A stretch of 64,000 bases of DNA from Caulobacter sp. FWC2 (GCF_002742625.1 NZ_PEBF01000001.1:3968001-4032000), one strand, 5' to 3'; shown: positions 43,919-53,383, counted from the first letter of the stretch. Notes: generated by a model from the letters alone, not told the origin. Made by a program: numbers and translations.

Positions 43919-45529
43919 CTAAGCGGCAGGCAGGACCACGCGGAACAAGGCGCCACCGCCCGGCGCGGTCTGCACCGAGATCCCGCCACCGTGAGCCTCC
44001 ACGATCGACTTGCTGATCGACAGGCCCATGCCCATTCCCGTCGCCTTGGTCGAGTGGAACGCCTTGAACAGGTTCTGCACGTCCTCCGGAGCGACGCCTG
44101 GACCCGTGTCGGCCACCTCCAGCACGACATGCTCGCCGGCGCGCCGTGTGGAGAGGGTCAGGTCGCGCACCGTCGTCGCGCCGCCGCCCATCGCCTGGAT
44201 CCCGTTCATGGCCAGGTTGATGACCACCTGCTGCAACTGCACCCGGTCGCCTCGGATCTCGCCGACGTCCGGCGACAAGGCCATGATCAGTCGAACGTCG
44301 TGCGCCGCCAGCTCGCGCTTCAGCAGCAGGGCGGCGTCCTCGATCGCCGCGTTCAGCGCCACCGGCGCGCGCTGCGGATCCTTGTTCGAGGCCAGAGCGC
44401 GGATGCGACTGATGATGTCCGAGGCCCGTTGTCCCTCGACGATCATCCGGCTCATGGCGGCGCGGGCCTCCTCAAGGTCGGGCTCGGCGCGATTGATCCA
44501 GCGCAGCCCGGCCTCACCGTTGGTGACGATGGCGGCCAGGGGCTGGTTGACCTCGTGGGCGATCGAAGCGGTCAGCTCGCCCAGGGTCGAGACCCGGGCG
44601 GCGTGGGCCAGATCGGCCTCGGCCTTGCGCAAGGCGTCCTGGGCCGCCAGCCGATCGCTGATGTCGACAATGCCGATCAGCACCGTGCCCCGCTTGACCC
44701 CGTCGCGGGGGTAGCAGGTGGTGAACAGGGCGTCGAACTCGGTCCCGTCGGACTTGTAGAACCGCGCCTCGGCCTCATAGCTATGCCGCCGTTCCAGCGC
44801 CGCGAAGACGCTCTCGGCGAACACGCCTTCGCTGGACCGGGGCCAGAACCGCGACACCGACCCCAGCAGCTCTTCGCGCGGCGCGCCGAACAGGGCGACG
44901 GACTTGTCGTTGACGTCGACCACCTGCGAGACATCGATCATCCGCCGGACGACCTCCGGATGGGCCGCGACGTGGGCGCGGAGATCGGTCACGCCTTGCC
45001 CTTGCAGCTCGGCCAGCATCTGGCTCAAACCGTTGAAGTCCAGCTCCCAGAACGACACCGCCATGGCGCGGAAGACGTTGCTGTAGCGGTACTCGCTGTA
45101 TTTCAGCGCCAGCGCCGCCCGATGCGCGGCCGTGACGTCGCGACCGGTCTCCAGGACTTCCACCGGCGCGCCATCCGCGTCTCGGCGCAGAGTCCAGCGG
45201 CCGTCGATGACCACGGTCTCGCCGGCGGCCGTGGTCCGCGTCAGCTCGCCCTCCCAGTGGCCGGCCTCGATCAGCTGGGCCTTGATCGCCGCGATCTCGG
45301 CTGGATAGCGCGTCGCCAGCAGGACGTCGGGATCACGGCCCACGGCGTCCTCGCGCGCATAGCCGTACAGCGCCGACGCGCCGCGATTCCAGAAGGTGAT
45401 CCGGCCCTCAAGATCGCTGACGAAGATGGCGTCGTGCGCCGCGTCCAGCATCTCGGCCAGGTCCTGGCGCCGGCGTTCGATATCTTCGGAGGCCGCCAAG
45501 GCGAACATCGCGGACGAACTGTCGATCAT
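43919..45529 (-). CDS. PAS-domain sensor histidine kinase (FixL-like)
   Basis: 536 residues, no membrane segment, so cytoplasmic: PAS 1 (about 25-140), PAS 2 (about 145-300), HisKA with the phospho-accepting His325 in ASIAHEVNQPL, and HATPase (about 420-535; N in NLAMNGIQAM, DTGPGVAPED, GMGMGLSISKSIV). The H-box HEVNQPLAAI is typical of FixL-type kinases. The heme-binding His of FixL is not obvious, so the signal may differ from oxygen. Divergent from a FixJ-type regulator gene 62 bases away, its likely partner. Confidence 0.9.
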   Translation of the reverse strand: MIDSSSAMFALAASEDIERRRQDLAEMLDAAHDAIFVSDLEGRITFWNRGASALYGYAREDAVGRDPDVLLATRYPAEIAAIKAQLIEAGHWEGELTRTTAAGETVVIDGRWTLRRDADGAPVEVLETGRDVTAAHRAALALKYSEYRYSNVFRAMAVSFWELDFNGLSQMLAELQGQGVTDLRAHVAAHPEVVRRMIDVSQVVDVNDKSVALFGAPREELLGSVSRFWPRSSEGVFAESVFAALERRHSYEAEARFYKSDGTEFDALFTTCYPRDGVKRGTVLIGIVDISDRLAAQDALRKAEADLAHAARVSTLGELTASIAHEVNQPLAAIVTNGEAGLRWINRAEPDLEEARAAMSRMIVEGQRASDIISRIRALASNKDPQRAPVALNAAIEDAALLLKRELAAHDVRLIMALSPDVGEIRGDRVQLQQVVINLAMNGIQAMGGGATTVRDLTLSTRRAGEHVVLEVADTGPGVAPEDVQNLFKAFHSTKATGMGMGLSISKSIVEAHGGGISVQTAPGGGALFRVVLPAA

Positions 45530-45591
45530 GCGGCCCTGTCTCCCACGGCCTTTATTGACGAGGCTGCGCGTCTGGTCCAGCTAACGAGACA

Positions 45592-46215
45592 ATGACGCCC
45601 CAAACGGTCCATATCGTCGATGACGACGGCGCCCTACGCGAGGCGCTGGGCAGCCTGTTCCGGTCCGTGGGACTGGAGACCAGGGCGTTCGGCAACGCGC
45701 AGGAGTTCCTGCAATCGGGCCATGCCCACGATGCCGGCTGCCTCGTCCTCGACGTGCGCCTGCCGGGCCTGTCCGGCCTCGACTTCCAGGAGAAGCTGGC
45801 CGCCGCCGAGATCCGCATGCCGATCGTGCTGATGACCGGTCATGGCGACATCCCGATGAGCGTGCGCGGCATGAAGGCCGGGGCCGTGGACTTCCTGACC
45901 AAGCCCTTCCGCGACCAGGACATGCTGGACGCCGTCGCCGCCGCCCTGGAACGCGATCAGGCGGCGCGCGCCCAGCAGGGCGGTCTCGATGACCTGCGCA
46001 CGCTCTATGAGACGCTGAGCATGCGCGAGAAGCAGGTCATGGCCCTGGTCGCCAGCGGCCTGATGAACAAGCAGGCCGCCCACCAGCTGGGTCTCTCCGA
46101 AATCACCGTGAAGATCCATCGCGGCAACCTGATGCGGAAGATGGAGGCCAAAAGCCTGGCCGACCTGGTCCGCATGGCCGAGACCCTCAAGCTGCGGCCT
46201 GAAGACCCTTCGTGA
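45592..46215 (+). CDS. FixJ-family response regulator
   Basis: 207 residues: receiver domain (about 5-120; acidic pocket VDDD, phospho-acceptor Asp54 in LVLDVRLPG, Thr in MTGHGD, Lys in LTKPF) and a LuxR-type helix-turn-helix (about 140-200; LSMREKQVMALVASGLMNKQ). Layout and length match FixJ/NarL-type activators. Divergent from, and probably phosphorylated by, the kinase at 43919-45529. Confidence 0.92.
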   Translation: MTPQTVHIVDDDGALREALGSLFRSVGLETRAFGNAQEFLQSGHAHDAGCLVLDVRLPGLSGLDFQEKLAAAEIRMPIVLMTGHGDIPMSVRGMKAGAVDFLTKPFRDQDMLDAVAAALERDQAARAQQGGLDDLRTLYETLSMREKQVMALVASGLMNKQAAHQLGLSEITVKIHRGNLMRKMEAKSLADLVRMAETLKLRPEDPS

Positions 46216-46334
46216 CGGGGCGTCTTGGACGATCCTGACGCAAGGCCACACAAACCTCCGTATAATTTCCGCGACCGCGGTTATCGGGCACTGATCATCA
46301 CGCGGCCCGCCGTCGCGCGTTCAAGGATTCTGTC

Positions 46335-46742
46335 TTGCCCTCCTCCCCGCTCATCTGTGTCGTCGACGACGACGACTCGGTCCGCGTCTCGCTGGAAGGG
46401 CTGCTGCGATCGCTGGGCCACCGCGTCCAGGCGTTCGACAGCGCCACGGCCTTCATGGCCTCGGCCGCTCGGGGCCAGGCCGACTGCGTGATCAGCGACC
46501 TTCAGATGCCCGGCATGACGGGCGTCGAGATGAAGGAGGCGATGATCGCGGCGGGCGAGAAGACCCCGGTGATCCTGATCACGGCCTTCGCCGACGACAT
46601 CCAGAAGCTCCGCGCCGAGAAGGCGGGCGTGACCTGCTTCCTGCCCAAACCGTTCAATGGCGAGAAGCTGATCGACTGCTTGAACCAGGCGCTGCTCCCC
46701 CGCGATGCTGGGGAGGATCCTAAAACGGCTTGTCGCCCTTGA
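46335..46742 (+). CDS. Stand-alone receiver-domain response regulator
   Basis: 135 residues from a TTG start with AAGGA seven bases upstream. A complete receiver domain (VVDDDDS, Asp55 in VISDLQMPG, Thr in ITAFAD, Lys in LPKPF) with no output domain, like FixJ-type receivers cut after the first domain. It may act as a phosphate sink or protein-binding regulator for the neighbouring kinase. Its last codons lie in a CTCCCC...GGGGAG hairpin (46695-46715), and its 3' end overlaps the convergent dioxygenase gene by 23 bases. Confidence 0.85.
   Translation: MPSSPLICVVDDDDSVRVSLEGLLRSLGHRVQAFDSATAFMASAARGQADCVISDLQMPGMTGVEMKEAMIAAGEKTPVILITAFADDIQKLRAEKAGVTCFLPKPFNGEKLIDCLNQALLPRDAGEDPKTACRP
46695..46715. 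repeat. REP-like hairpin inside the receiver gene 3' end
   Basis: CTCCCCCGCGATGCTGGGGAG resembles the GCTCCCCCGC...GCGGGGGAGC elements at 63.4 kb and encodes the receiver's C-terminal residues LPRDAGE. Confidence 0.45.
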
Positions 46743-47607
46743 TCGTCACGCGCTCGACAATCCGCTCCTGGGGCCAGTAGTCGAGGATCGCGTAATGCTG
46801 GGTGGCCCGGTTGTCCCAGAAGACGATGGCGTTCGGCGTCCAGCGGAAGCGGACCTGGTATTCGGGCACCTTCACGCGGTCCAGCAGGTCGGCCAGCAGC
46901 GCCTTGGCCTCGTCCTCGGGCAAACCGAGGATCCGGGTGGTGAAGACCTTGTTGACGAACAGGTGCTTGTCGCCGGTCTCCGGATGGGTGCGGACCACCG
47001 GATGGATCATCGGCGGATAGGCGGCGCGCAGTTCCTGGCGCTTGGCCTCGTCGACGCGATAGCCATAGCTCTGGATGATGTCGTGCTCGGCCGTGAGTGT
47101 CGCCAGCTTGTCCTTCAGGGCCTGCGGCAGGTCAGCATAGATCGCGGCGGTGTCGGCGAACAAGGTGTCGCCGCCCAGCGGCGGCATGTGCCGCATCCGC
47201 AGCACCCCGCCCATCGACGGCGCCTCGCGGAAGGTGACGTCGGTGTGCCACTTGTTGGCCGCGCGGACGAGCGGGACGATCTCTTCGCGCAGCTTCATGC
47301 CGTCGGCCGCCTCGATGTGCAGGATTTCCGGGAAGCCCGGCACGTGGGCGGTTACCGGATGCCCCTCCAGCTCGCCGAAGTATCGGCCAAAGCGGACGTG
47401 GTCCTCGTAGGAAATGTCCTGGTCGCGGAAGAACACCACCTTGTGGCGCAACAGCGCCGCGCGTATCGCCGCGACGATCTCGGGTGTGAGCGGCTGGGTC
47501 AGGTCGAGACCGGAGATCTCGGCCCCCAGCACTGTGCTGACGGGCGTGACGGTCAAGCCGGCATAGGGGGCGGCGTCGTGTTCGGAGATCGAGACCGGAG
47601 CGTTCAT
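46720..47607 (-). CDS. TauD/TfdA family alpha-ketoglutarate-dependent dioxygenase
   Basis: 295 residues, normal length. The iron facial triad is visible as HTD in KWHTDVTF and the distal His in ATQHYAI, and the 2-oxoglutarate-binding Arg lies in ERVTIKG. TauD-type enzymes oxidise taurine, 2,4-D or other sulfonates, sulfates and ethers. No sulfonate transporter or sulfur gene is near, so the substrate is open. Monocistronic, between a receiver gene and the GH43/MFS pair. Confidence 0.88.
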   Translation of the reverse strand: MNAPVSISEHDAAPYAGLTVTPVSTVLGAEISGLDLTQPLTPEIVAAIRAALLRHKVVFFRDQDISYEDHVRFGRYFGELEGHPVTAHVPGFPEILHIEAADGMKLREEIVPLVRAANKWHTDVTFREAPSMGGVLRMRHMPPLGGDTLFADTAAIYADLPQALKDKLATLTAEHDIIQSYGYRVDEAKRQELRAAYPPMIHPVVRTHPETGDKHLFVNKVFTTRILGLPEDEAKALLADLLDRVKVPEYQVRFRWTPNAIVFWDNRATQHYAILDYWPQERIVERVTIKGDKPF

Positions 47608-47685
47608 GGCGTCCTCCCTGGACTTTCCAGAACCCTACGACCGAACGCCGATCGCTCAATTCACAATTTCTGGGGCCGGCCCCAG

Positions 47686-49308
47686 TTAGCGAGAATAGTC
47701 CCGTTCCTCGTAGTCGAACCAGTCAAAGTCGGCCGGCGCCGCGGTTCCGGACGTGTCCTGGCACGCCATGCCGACGAAGGCGCCGGTGAAGTTCGGCGCG
47801 CCGGGCGCGGTGGCCTCGTCCGACAGGATCGAGGCGTCGAACGACTCCGGCAGCCAGGTCCACTCGCCCTGTCCCTGACGGTAGCCGAACCGCAGGCGCT
47901 CGAAATCGACCTCGACCCGCAGTTCGATCGGGCCGGCGTCCAGCGGGATCGGGGTCGTGAAACTGTCGGACTGCGGGCTGTCGGGACTGCAGCTCATCAC
48001 CCTCAGGTGCTTGCCGATCGCCTCATCGTGGCTGACGTGCAGATAGTGCAGCTTGGAGCCGTTGTAGTAGCAGATCAGCCCCGCGGCCTGCTGGAAGTGC
48101 TCGGGCTCGAAGTCCAGCACCGTGGCGGCCGAATAGCACTGCGCCTGCTGGCGGCGGGCGACCAGGGCCTGGCGGAAGACGCTGCCCACGCTCTCGCGGC
48201 CGTAGAGGCGCAGAGAACCCGGCTTGGCGGTCAGGCTGAACAGCTCTTCCGGATAGGGCGTCCGCAGCCACTGGAAGTCGATCGGCAGGTCGGGACCGTC
48301 GAAGTCGGCGCGGACCGGCGTGGCGGGCCAGGGCTGTTCCGGCAGATCCGGCGCGGGCGTTTCCAGCGTCGGGTCGCCGGAGCCGTCCAGGGTGCGCGGC
48401 CAGCCGTCCTCGCCCCAGACCAGCTTCTGGATCGCCGTCTCGCGCCCCAGCGGGCAGCGGCCGCGATTGGGCAGGGGGCGGCCCACCAGATAGACGGCGT
48501 AGGTCTCACCGTCGGCGGTCTCGACCAGGTCGCCGTGACCGGCGCGCTGGAGGGCCACGTGCGGACGGTCGCGCGACGTCAGGAGATAGGTATCGGGGTG
48601 CAGGTCGTAGGGACCATCGAGGCTCCGCGACCGGGCCAGGGTCATGGTGTGCCCCCAACCGGTGCCGCCCTCGGCGGTGACCAGGTAGTACCAGCCGTCG
48701 CGCTTATAGAGGTGCGGCGCCTCGGTCAGGCCGATCGACGTGCCTTCGAAGATCACCTTGCGCGGACCGACCAGCCTCCCCCCGGCGACCGAAAATCGCT
48801 GCAGCACGATACCGGCGAAGCGGGTCTTGCCGGGCCGGTGGTCCCACAGCTGGTTGACCAGCCACTTGCGGCCATCGTCGTCGTGGAACAGCGACGGGTC
48901 GAAGCCGGAGCTGTTCAGATAGATCGGATCCGACCATGGGCCATCGATGCTGTCGGCCGTGACCAGGTAGTTGTGGAAGTCGCGCAGGCTCGCCCCCGAC
49001 GCGCCGCCGACGGTCGTCCGGCCGTAGCGCTTCACGTCGGTGAAGATCAGCCAGAACTTGCCGTCGGCATGGGTCAGGCAGGGCGCCCAGACGCCGCAGC
49101 TGTCGGGATCGCCCCGCATGTCCAGTTGGCTGGCGCGAGTCAGCGGTCGGCTCAGCAGCCGCCAGTTCTTCAGGTCCCGCGAATGGTGGATCTGGACGCC
49201 CGGGAACCACTCGAAGGTCGAGGTGGCGACATAGTAGTCCTCGCCCACCCGCACGATCGACGGGTCCGGGTTGAAGCCGCGAAGGATCGGGTTCTGGATC
49301 ACGCTCAT
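47686..49308 (-). CDS. Glycoside hydrolase family 43 beta-xylosidase
   Basis: 540 residues without a signal peptide, the length of GH43 subfamily 11 beta-xylosidases. Five-bladed propeller with general base Asp15 in GFNPDPSIVR, pKa-tuning Asp in SGFDPSLFHDDDG and acid Glu in GLTEAPHLYK, followed by a C-terminal beta-sandwich (about 325-540; ADFDWFDYEERD). It overlaps the MFS stop by ATGA, so xylo-oligosaccharides brought in by that transporter are probably cleaved in the cytoplasm. Confidence 0.92.
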   Translation of the reverse strand: MSVIQNPILRGFNPDPSIVRVGEDYYVATSTFEWFPGVQIHHSRDLKNWRLLSRPLTRASQLDMRGDPDSCGVWAPCLTHADGKFWLIFTDVKRYGRTTVGGASGASLRDFHNYLVTADSIDGPWSDPIYLNSSGFDPSLFHDDDGRKWLVNQLWDHRPGKTRFAGIVLQRFSVAGGRLVGPRKVIFEGTSIGLTEAPHLYKRDGWYYLVTAEGGTGWGHTMTLARSRSLDGPYDLHPDTYLLTSRDRPHVALQRAGHGDLVETADGETYAVYLVGRPLPNRGRCPLGRETAIQKLVWGEDGWPRTLDGSGDPTLETPAPDLPEQPWPATPVRADFDGPDLPIDFQWLRTPYPEELFSLTAKPGSLRLYGRESVGSVFRQALVARRQQAQCYSAATVLDFEPEHFQQAAGLICYYNGSKLHYLHVSHDEAIGKHLRVMSCSPDSPQSDSFTTPIPLDAGPIELRVEVDFERLRFGYRQGQGEWTWLPESFDASILSDEATAPGAPNFTGAFVGMACQDTSGTAAPADFDWFDYEERDYSR

Positions 49309-50579
49309 ACTTTTACCTCAGGTGCGGCGCGGTCCTTGACCAGCGTCCACAGCAGAACCGCCCCGGCGATGTCGAGCACGCCCAGCGCCACGAAGAACGG
49401 GTCGTAGCCGATCGTCGTCACCAGCCCGCCGATCATCAGGGAGAAGATCAGCAAGCCCAGATTGCCCATCATCCCGGCCAGCCCCGCCACGGTGGCGACC
49501 TCGTCGCGACGGAACAGATCCGAGGCCATGGTGATGACGGTGACCGACAGGGTCTGGTGGGCGAAGCCGCCCAGGCACAGCAGGGCGATGGCGGCGTAGG
49601 CGCTCTCGACCTTGCCGACGAAGATCATGCCGGTCATCAGGACCGCGCCCAGGGTGAAGGCGATGCGGCGGGCGTTGATCAGCGACACCCCGCGCTTCTG
49701 CAGGAAATGCGCGATCACTGGCCCGGCAAGGCACCCCAGGTCGGCGGCGACGAACGGCATCCAGGCGAACAGGGCGATCTGCTTGAGATCGAAGCCGCGC
49801 GTCTGCGACAGATACAGCGGCACCCAGAACGACAGCGTTCCCCAGGTCGGGTCTGCCAGAAAGCGCGGCAAGGCGATGCCCCAGAACTGGCCCTGCTTGA
49901 GGATCGAGAGGATCGACGGTTTGGTCCCGGCGGCGGCAAGGTGCGTCTCCTGGCCGGCGGCGATCTGGGCGCGCTCCTCGTCGGTCATCGACGGGTGCTG
50001 CTCGGGCGAGCGGTAGAAGGTCAGCCACAGCACCACCCAGACCAGGCCAAAGGCGCCGGTCAGCACGAAGGCCGCCCGCCAGTTCCAGGCCAGCACGGCC
50101 CAGACCACCAGCGGCGGCGCCAGGACCGAACCGATCGAGGCCCCGATGTTGAACACCCCGCCCGCGAAGCCGCGCTCCTTGGCCGGGAACCAGGTCGCCA
50201 CCGTCTTCATGCCCGCCGGCTGGGCCGAACCCTCGGCCAGCCCCAGGAAGGCGCGCAGGACGGCGAAGCCCTGCCAGTTGTGGACCAGCCCGTGGGCCAT
50301 GGCGATCAGCGACCACGCGGCCGCGAAGACCGCGAAGCCGGTGCGCAAGCCCAGGGTGTCGAGCACATAGCCGCAGAACGGCTGCAGCATGATCCCCAGC
50401 TGGAAGGCGCCGGTGATCCAGGAATACTCCTTCACGGAGATATCCAGGTCCTTCATCACCGTTGGGGCGGCGATGCCCATGGTCGAGCGCGTCAGGTAGT
50501 TGACGATCGCGCCCAGCATGACCAGGCCGATGATCCACCAGCGCAGGGCCCTGAGCTTTGGAAAAGAGACTTTCGGCAA
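49305..50579 (-). CDS. MFS transporter (ACS/hexuronate-type), GH43 partner
   Basis: 424 residues with about 12 membrane helices; NYLTRSTMGIAAPTVMKDL after helix 1 parallels the transporter of the alginate operon. It starts with TTG at 50579, six bases after GGGGAGA. Coupled to the GH43 gene (ATGA), so it likely imports xylo- or uronate-containing oligosaccharides. GTGGTCTGATATCAC just upstream (about 50662-50676) is a distorted version of the GntR palindrome. Confidence 0.86.
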   Translation of the reverse strand: MPKVSFPKLRALRWWIIGLVMLGAIVNYLTRSTMGIAAPTVMKDLDISVKEYSWITGAFQLGIMLQPFCGYVLDTLGLRTGFAVFAAAWSLIAMAHGLVHNWQGFAVLRAFLGLAEGSAQPAGMKTVATWFPAKERGFAGGVFNIGASIGSVLAPPLVVWAVLAWNWRAAFVLTGAFGLVWVVLWLTFYRSPEQHPSMTDEERAQIAAGQETHLAAAGTKPSILSILKQGQFWGIALPRFLADPTWGTLSFWVPLYLSQTRGFDLKQIALFAWMPFVAADLGCLAGPVIAHFLQKRGVSLINARRIAFTLGAVLMTGMIFVGKVESAYAAIALLCLGGFAHQTLSVTVITMASDLFRRDEVATVAGLAGMMGNLGLLIFSLMIGGLVTTIGYDPFFVALGVLDIAGAVLLWTLVKDRAAPEVKV

Positions 50580-50672
50580 GGCGGCTCTCCCCGTCGGGCG
50601 CCCTAGACCGGCCCGTTCGATGGTACCGCTATCGTCGTTGAGGTCTGACGTCCACCCTGCCGTGGTCTGATA

Positions 50673-51197
50673 TCACCCGGCCTTCTTGGGCGCGGCGTGA
50701 CCGGCCGCCGGGGCCTTGGCGTGGCTACGGGCGCGAGCGCTGGCGGACGGGGCCTTCTTGGCGGGCTTTGCGGACGCCTTGCCCTTGGAGCGGGCCTTGA
50801 TTCGGGCGTCCTTCTCGGCGGCCACCTTCTGGAAGGCCTGCATATGCTTGTCCGCCCGCTGTTTGCAGTGGGCGTGCATGGTCTCGAGTTCCTTGTCGGT
50901 CAGCTTTTCGATGCCGATGAACTCGTCCTCAGCCGCGGTGGTGGCGCGGATCAGCTCGTCCAGCTTGGTCTGCAGGGCGACGCCGTCGCGGTTCTGGGTG
51001 TTCTGGATCAGGAACACCATCAGAAAGGTGATGATCGTGGTGCCGGTGTTGATCACCAACTGCCAGGTCTCGGAGAACTTGAAGATCGGCCCCGTCACCG
51101 CCCACAGCACGACGAAGGCGACGCAGATCAGAAACGCGGGCGGACTGCCCGTGGCGCGGGCCGTGACATTGGCGAACTTGGCGAACAGCTTGTCCAC
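50673..51197 (-). CDS. Low-affinity iron permease family membrane protein
   Basis: 174 residues: two membrane helices (PAFLICVAFVVLWAVTGPIF, about 19-38, and TTIITFLMVFLIQNTQNRDG, about 53-72) with the family block NTQNRDGVALQTKLDELI, then a helical segment and a tail rich in Lys, Ala and Ser (about 135-174). Family members are linked by name to low-affinity iron transport, but bacterial function is uncertain. The basic tail is not part of the family core. Single gene. Confidence 0.8.
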   Translation of the reverse strand: MDKLFAKFANVTARATGSPPAFLICVAFVVLWAVTGPIFKFSETWQLVINTGTTIITFLMVFLIQNTQNRDGVALQTKLDELIRATTAAEDEFIGIEKLTDKELETMHAHCKQRADKHMQAFQKVAAEKDARIKARSKGKASAKPAKKAPSASARARSHAKAPAAGHAAPKKAG

Positions 51198-51283
51198 GCG
51201 GCGACCTCCGAAGCCTTTCCGCGGAAAGGCGCCATCCTCTGGGGTTCGAGCGCGCTACGCGCTCGCGATCGCCCCGGTAACGC

Positions 51284-51541
51284 CTAGACGGGCGCGGAAG
51301 CTCCGCGTTCCGGCATCGGTCGATGCAGGACCTGGGCGCCGCGTCGCTCGACCTCGCCGACGAAGCGATCCTTGCCGTCGGCGGCAGTAGCCGGTTCCCA
51401 GACGAAGACACCTACGCAGTCATGCGCCGCCGCGACGTCGACCGCCAACTGGAGCGCTTCGAGGTCATTCTGGGCGGCATTGGCGATGAAGGTCAGGGAC
51501 ACGCCATCGGCCCGTCGCGGGTAGAAGAGGTACGTAGGCAC
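51284..51541 (-). CDS. Small conserved-type hypothetical protein
   Basis: 85 residues from GTG 51541, which follows AGGAG by 8 bases and gives MPTYLFYPRRADGVSLTF; a longer reading from 51598 is possible but has no ribosome site. Predicted alpha/beta, no signal or membrane helix, FVWEPATAADGKDRFVGEV near the end. I do not recognise a function. Transcribed toward, and separate from, the permease gene. Confidence 0.6.
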   Translation of the reverse strand: MPTYLFYPRRADGVSLTFIANAAQNDLEALQLAVDVAAAHDCVGVFVWEPATAADGKDRFVGEVERRGAQVLHRPMPERGASAPV

Positions 51542-51598
51542 GACATGGACTCCTGCCTTTCGAGCGGGAGTGAAGCCTAGGCTTCGTCTCTCAGTCAC

Positions 51599-52139
51599 CA
51601 GCGCTCGAAAAGGCTGTGCTGGTGATGACTACAGATTAACACTCCGATTTGGGGAGCGCGAATAAATATGGCCAAGTCAGGCCATAATTGTTTGTCGTAA
51701 ACCCGACATTCACGGGCACGTAAGTGTTATAAACCCTCGTACTACAACATGAATGCGAGGCATTCGCTGCGCAAAGACGACGGGCCGATTGCCGCGTGAT
51801 CTGTAAATGAGGCCGCCGCGTCAGCTTTCGCTGGGAAGATGGGCTCGTTGTAGATGAGCGTCCAGCTGACCGTGTATGGGCCAGCGACGCAAGCAGCGCC
51901 CGTGCAACGGGTCAGGGCCGTCATCGCGCCGGCGGGGCTGCGATAGGCCTTGCCGTCGGCCAGGCCGCATGCCGAGCAGGTCATGCCCTCGACCTTGAAG
52001 CGATTGAGGTCTTTGCGGCCGATATGGCCGGCAGCGGTCGCGCGCGCCCCGCCCGTCCAACCGACCTAGGCGACGGCGGACGCGACAAACGCGACCGCTG
52101 CCCCGCGTCAGCAAGGCCGGCTTGCGCCGGAAACTGGTC
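51599..52139. other. 540-base intergenic region with inverted repeat and weak ORF
   Basis: No secure gene. TATGGCC AAGTCA GGCCATA (51667-51686) is a perfect 7-base inverted repeat in an AT-rich patch, possibly an operator or promoter for the small gene to the left. A minus-strand frame at 51742-51984 (80 codons, starting MTCSACGLADGK, five Cys) looks protein-like but has no convincing ribosome site and could be a remnant. A small CCGGC/GCCGG hairpin (52117-52130) follows the ManD stop. Confidence 0.35.
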
Positions 52140-53351
52140 TTACCAGTTGAACATGGTCCCGTCCTGCAGGCGGTTCACCGGCAGGTAGGCGCGCTTGTAT
52201 TCGTACTTTCCGGCCAGTTCCTCGTCGATGTCGACACCCAGGCCCGGCTTGTCGCCCGGGTGCAGCATGCCGTCGTTGAAGGTGTAGGCGTGCGGGAACA
52301 CGGCGTCCGTTTCCGGCGTGTGGCGCATATATTCCTGCAGGCCGAAGTTCGGGATCGACATGTCGAAATGCAGGGCCGCCGCCATGGTGATCGGCGATAG
52401 GTCCGTGGCGCCGTGGCAGCCGGTCTTGACGTGGTGCAGGTCGGCGAAGGCCGCGATCTTCTTGAGGTTGCTGATGCCGCCCGCGTGCAGCACGGTGGCG
52501 CGCAGGTAGTCGATCAGCTGTTCCTCGATCAGCTGCTTGGCGTCCCAGACGTGGGCGAAGATCTCGCCGACGGCCAGCGGCGTGGTGGTGTGCTGACGGA
52601 TCAGGCGGAACCCGGCCTGGTTCTCGGCGGGGACCGAGTCCTCCAGCCAGAACAGGCGATAGGGCTCGAGATCCTTGCCCAGGCGCGCGGCCTCGATCGG
52701 GGTCAGGCGATGGTGGACGTCGTGCAGCAGGTGGACGTCCCAGCCCAGGACCTCACGCGCCTTCTCGAACAGTTTGGGTGCGTGCTTCAGATAGGCGGCC
52801 GTCGACCAGACGTTCTCGGTGGGCAGGTTCCCGTCGGCCGGCTCGTAGAACATCTTGTCGCCCGAGACGCCGTAGGTGCTGGCCAGGCCCGGCACGCCGG
52901 TCTGCAGGCGGATGGCCTTGTAGCCCATGGCCTTGTACTTCACCGCCTCGGCGATGGTGTCGTCGATGGTCTCCCCATTGGCGTGGCCGTAGACGGTGAC
53001 GCCGGTGCGGCAGGCGCCGCCCAGCAGTTGGTAGACGGGCAGGCCCGCGACCTTGCCCTTGATGTCCCACAGCGCCATGTCGACGGCGGCCAGGGCGGTC
53101 ATGGCCACGGGGCCGCCGCGCCAGTACGAGCCGCGATAGAAGAACTGCCAGATGTCCTCGATCTGATGGGCGTCACGGCCGATCAGGCTGGGGACCATGT
53201 GGTCCTGCAGGAAGCTCACGACCGACAGTTCGCGGCCGTTCAGGGTGGCGTCGCCGACGCCGGTGATCCCGTCCTCGGTCGTGATCTTGAGCGTCACGAA
53301 GTTGCGGCCGGGGCAGGTGACGATGACCTTGGCGTCGATGATCTTCAGCAT
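52140..53351 (-). CDS. manD: D-mannonate dehydratase, enolase superfamily (ManD)
   Basis: 403 residues, the size of ManD enzymes, which dehydrate D-mannonate to 2-keto-3-deoxygluconate in glucuronate breakdown. The metal ligands and acid/base residues are visible in [11 protein letters not shown] (Asp and His), [11 protein letters not shown] (Glu) and [10 protein letters not shown] (Glu), with [11 protein letters not shown] earlier in the barrel. Start ATG 53351. Divergent from a GntR/FCD regulator, with GTGGCCTGACCAC 33 bases upstream of its start. It connects this locus to uronate catabolism, since glucuronate is metabolised via fructuronate and mannonate. Confidence 0.92.
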   Translation of the reverse strand: MLKIIDAKVIVTCPGRNFVTLKITTEDGITGVGDATLNGRELSVVSFLQDHMVPSLIGRDAHQIEDIWQFFYRGSYWRGGPVAMTALAAVDMALWDIKGKVAGLPVYQLLGGACRTGVTVYGHANGETIDDTIAEAVKYKAMGYKAIRLQTGVPGLASTYGVSGDKMFYEPADGNLPTENVWSTAAYLKHAPKLFEKAREVLGWDVHLLHDVHHRLTPIEAARLGKDLEPYRLFWLEDSVPAENQAGFRLIRQHTTTPLAVGEIFAHVWDAKQLIEEQLIDYLRATVLHAGGISNLKKIAAFADLHHVKTGCHGATDLSPITMAAALHFDMSIPNFGLQEYMRHTPETDAVFPHAYTFNDGMLHPGDKPGLGVDIDEELAGKYEYKRAYLPVNRLQDGTMFNW

Positions 53352-53383
53352 GGACCTGGAGTAGCTAAGGGCGGAACCGTAAA

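Noticed and set aside
46720-47607. Taurine utilisation (tauD)
   Set aside because: The fold and iron ligands fit TauD/TfdA, but no tauABC transporter or sulfur genes are nearby, so no gene symbol is given.
50662-50676. GTGGTCTGATATCAC as a GntR operator for the GH43/MFS operon
   Set aside because: Only one half-site matches and the spacing is two bases longer than in the good copies; kept as a weak note, not a feature.
51742-51984. Small Cys-rich ORF as a gene
   Set aside because: No convincing ribosome site or recognisable family; described only within the intergenic entry.
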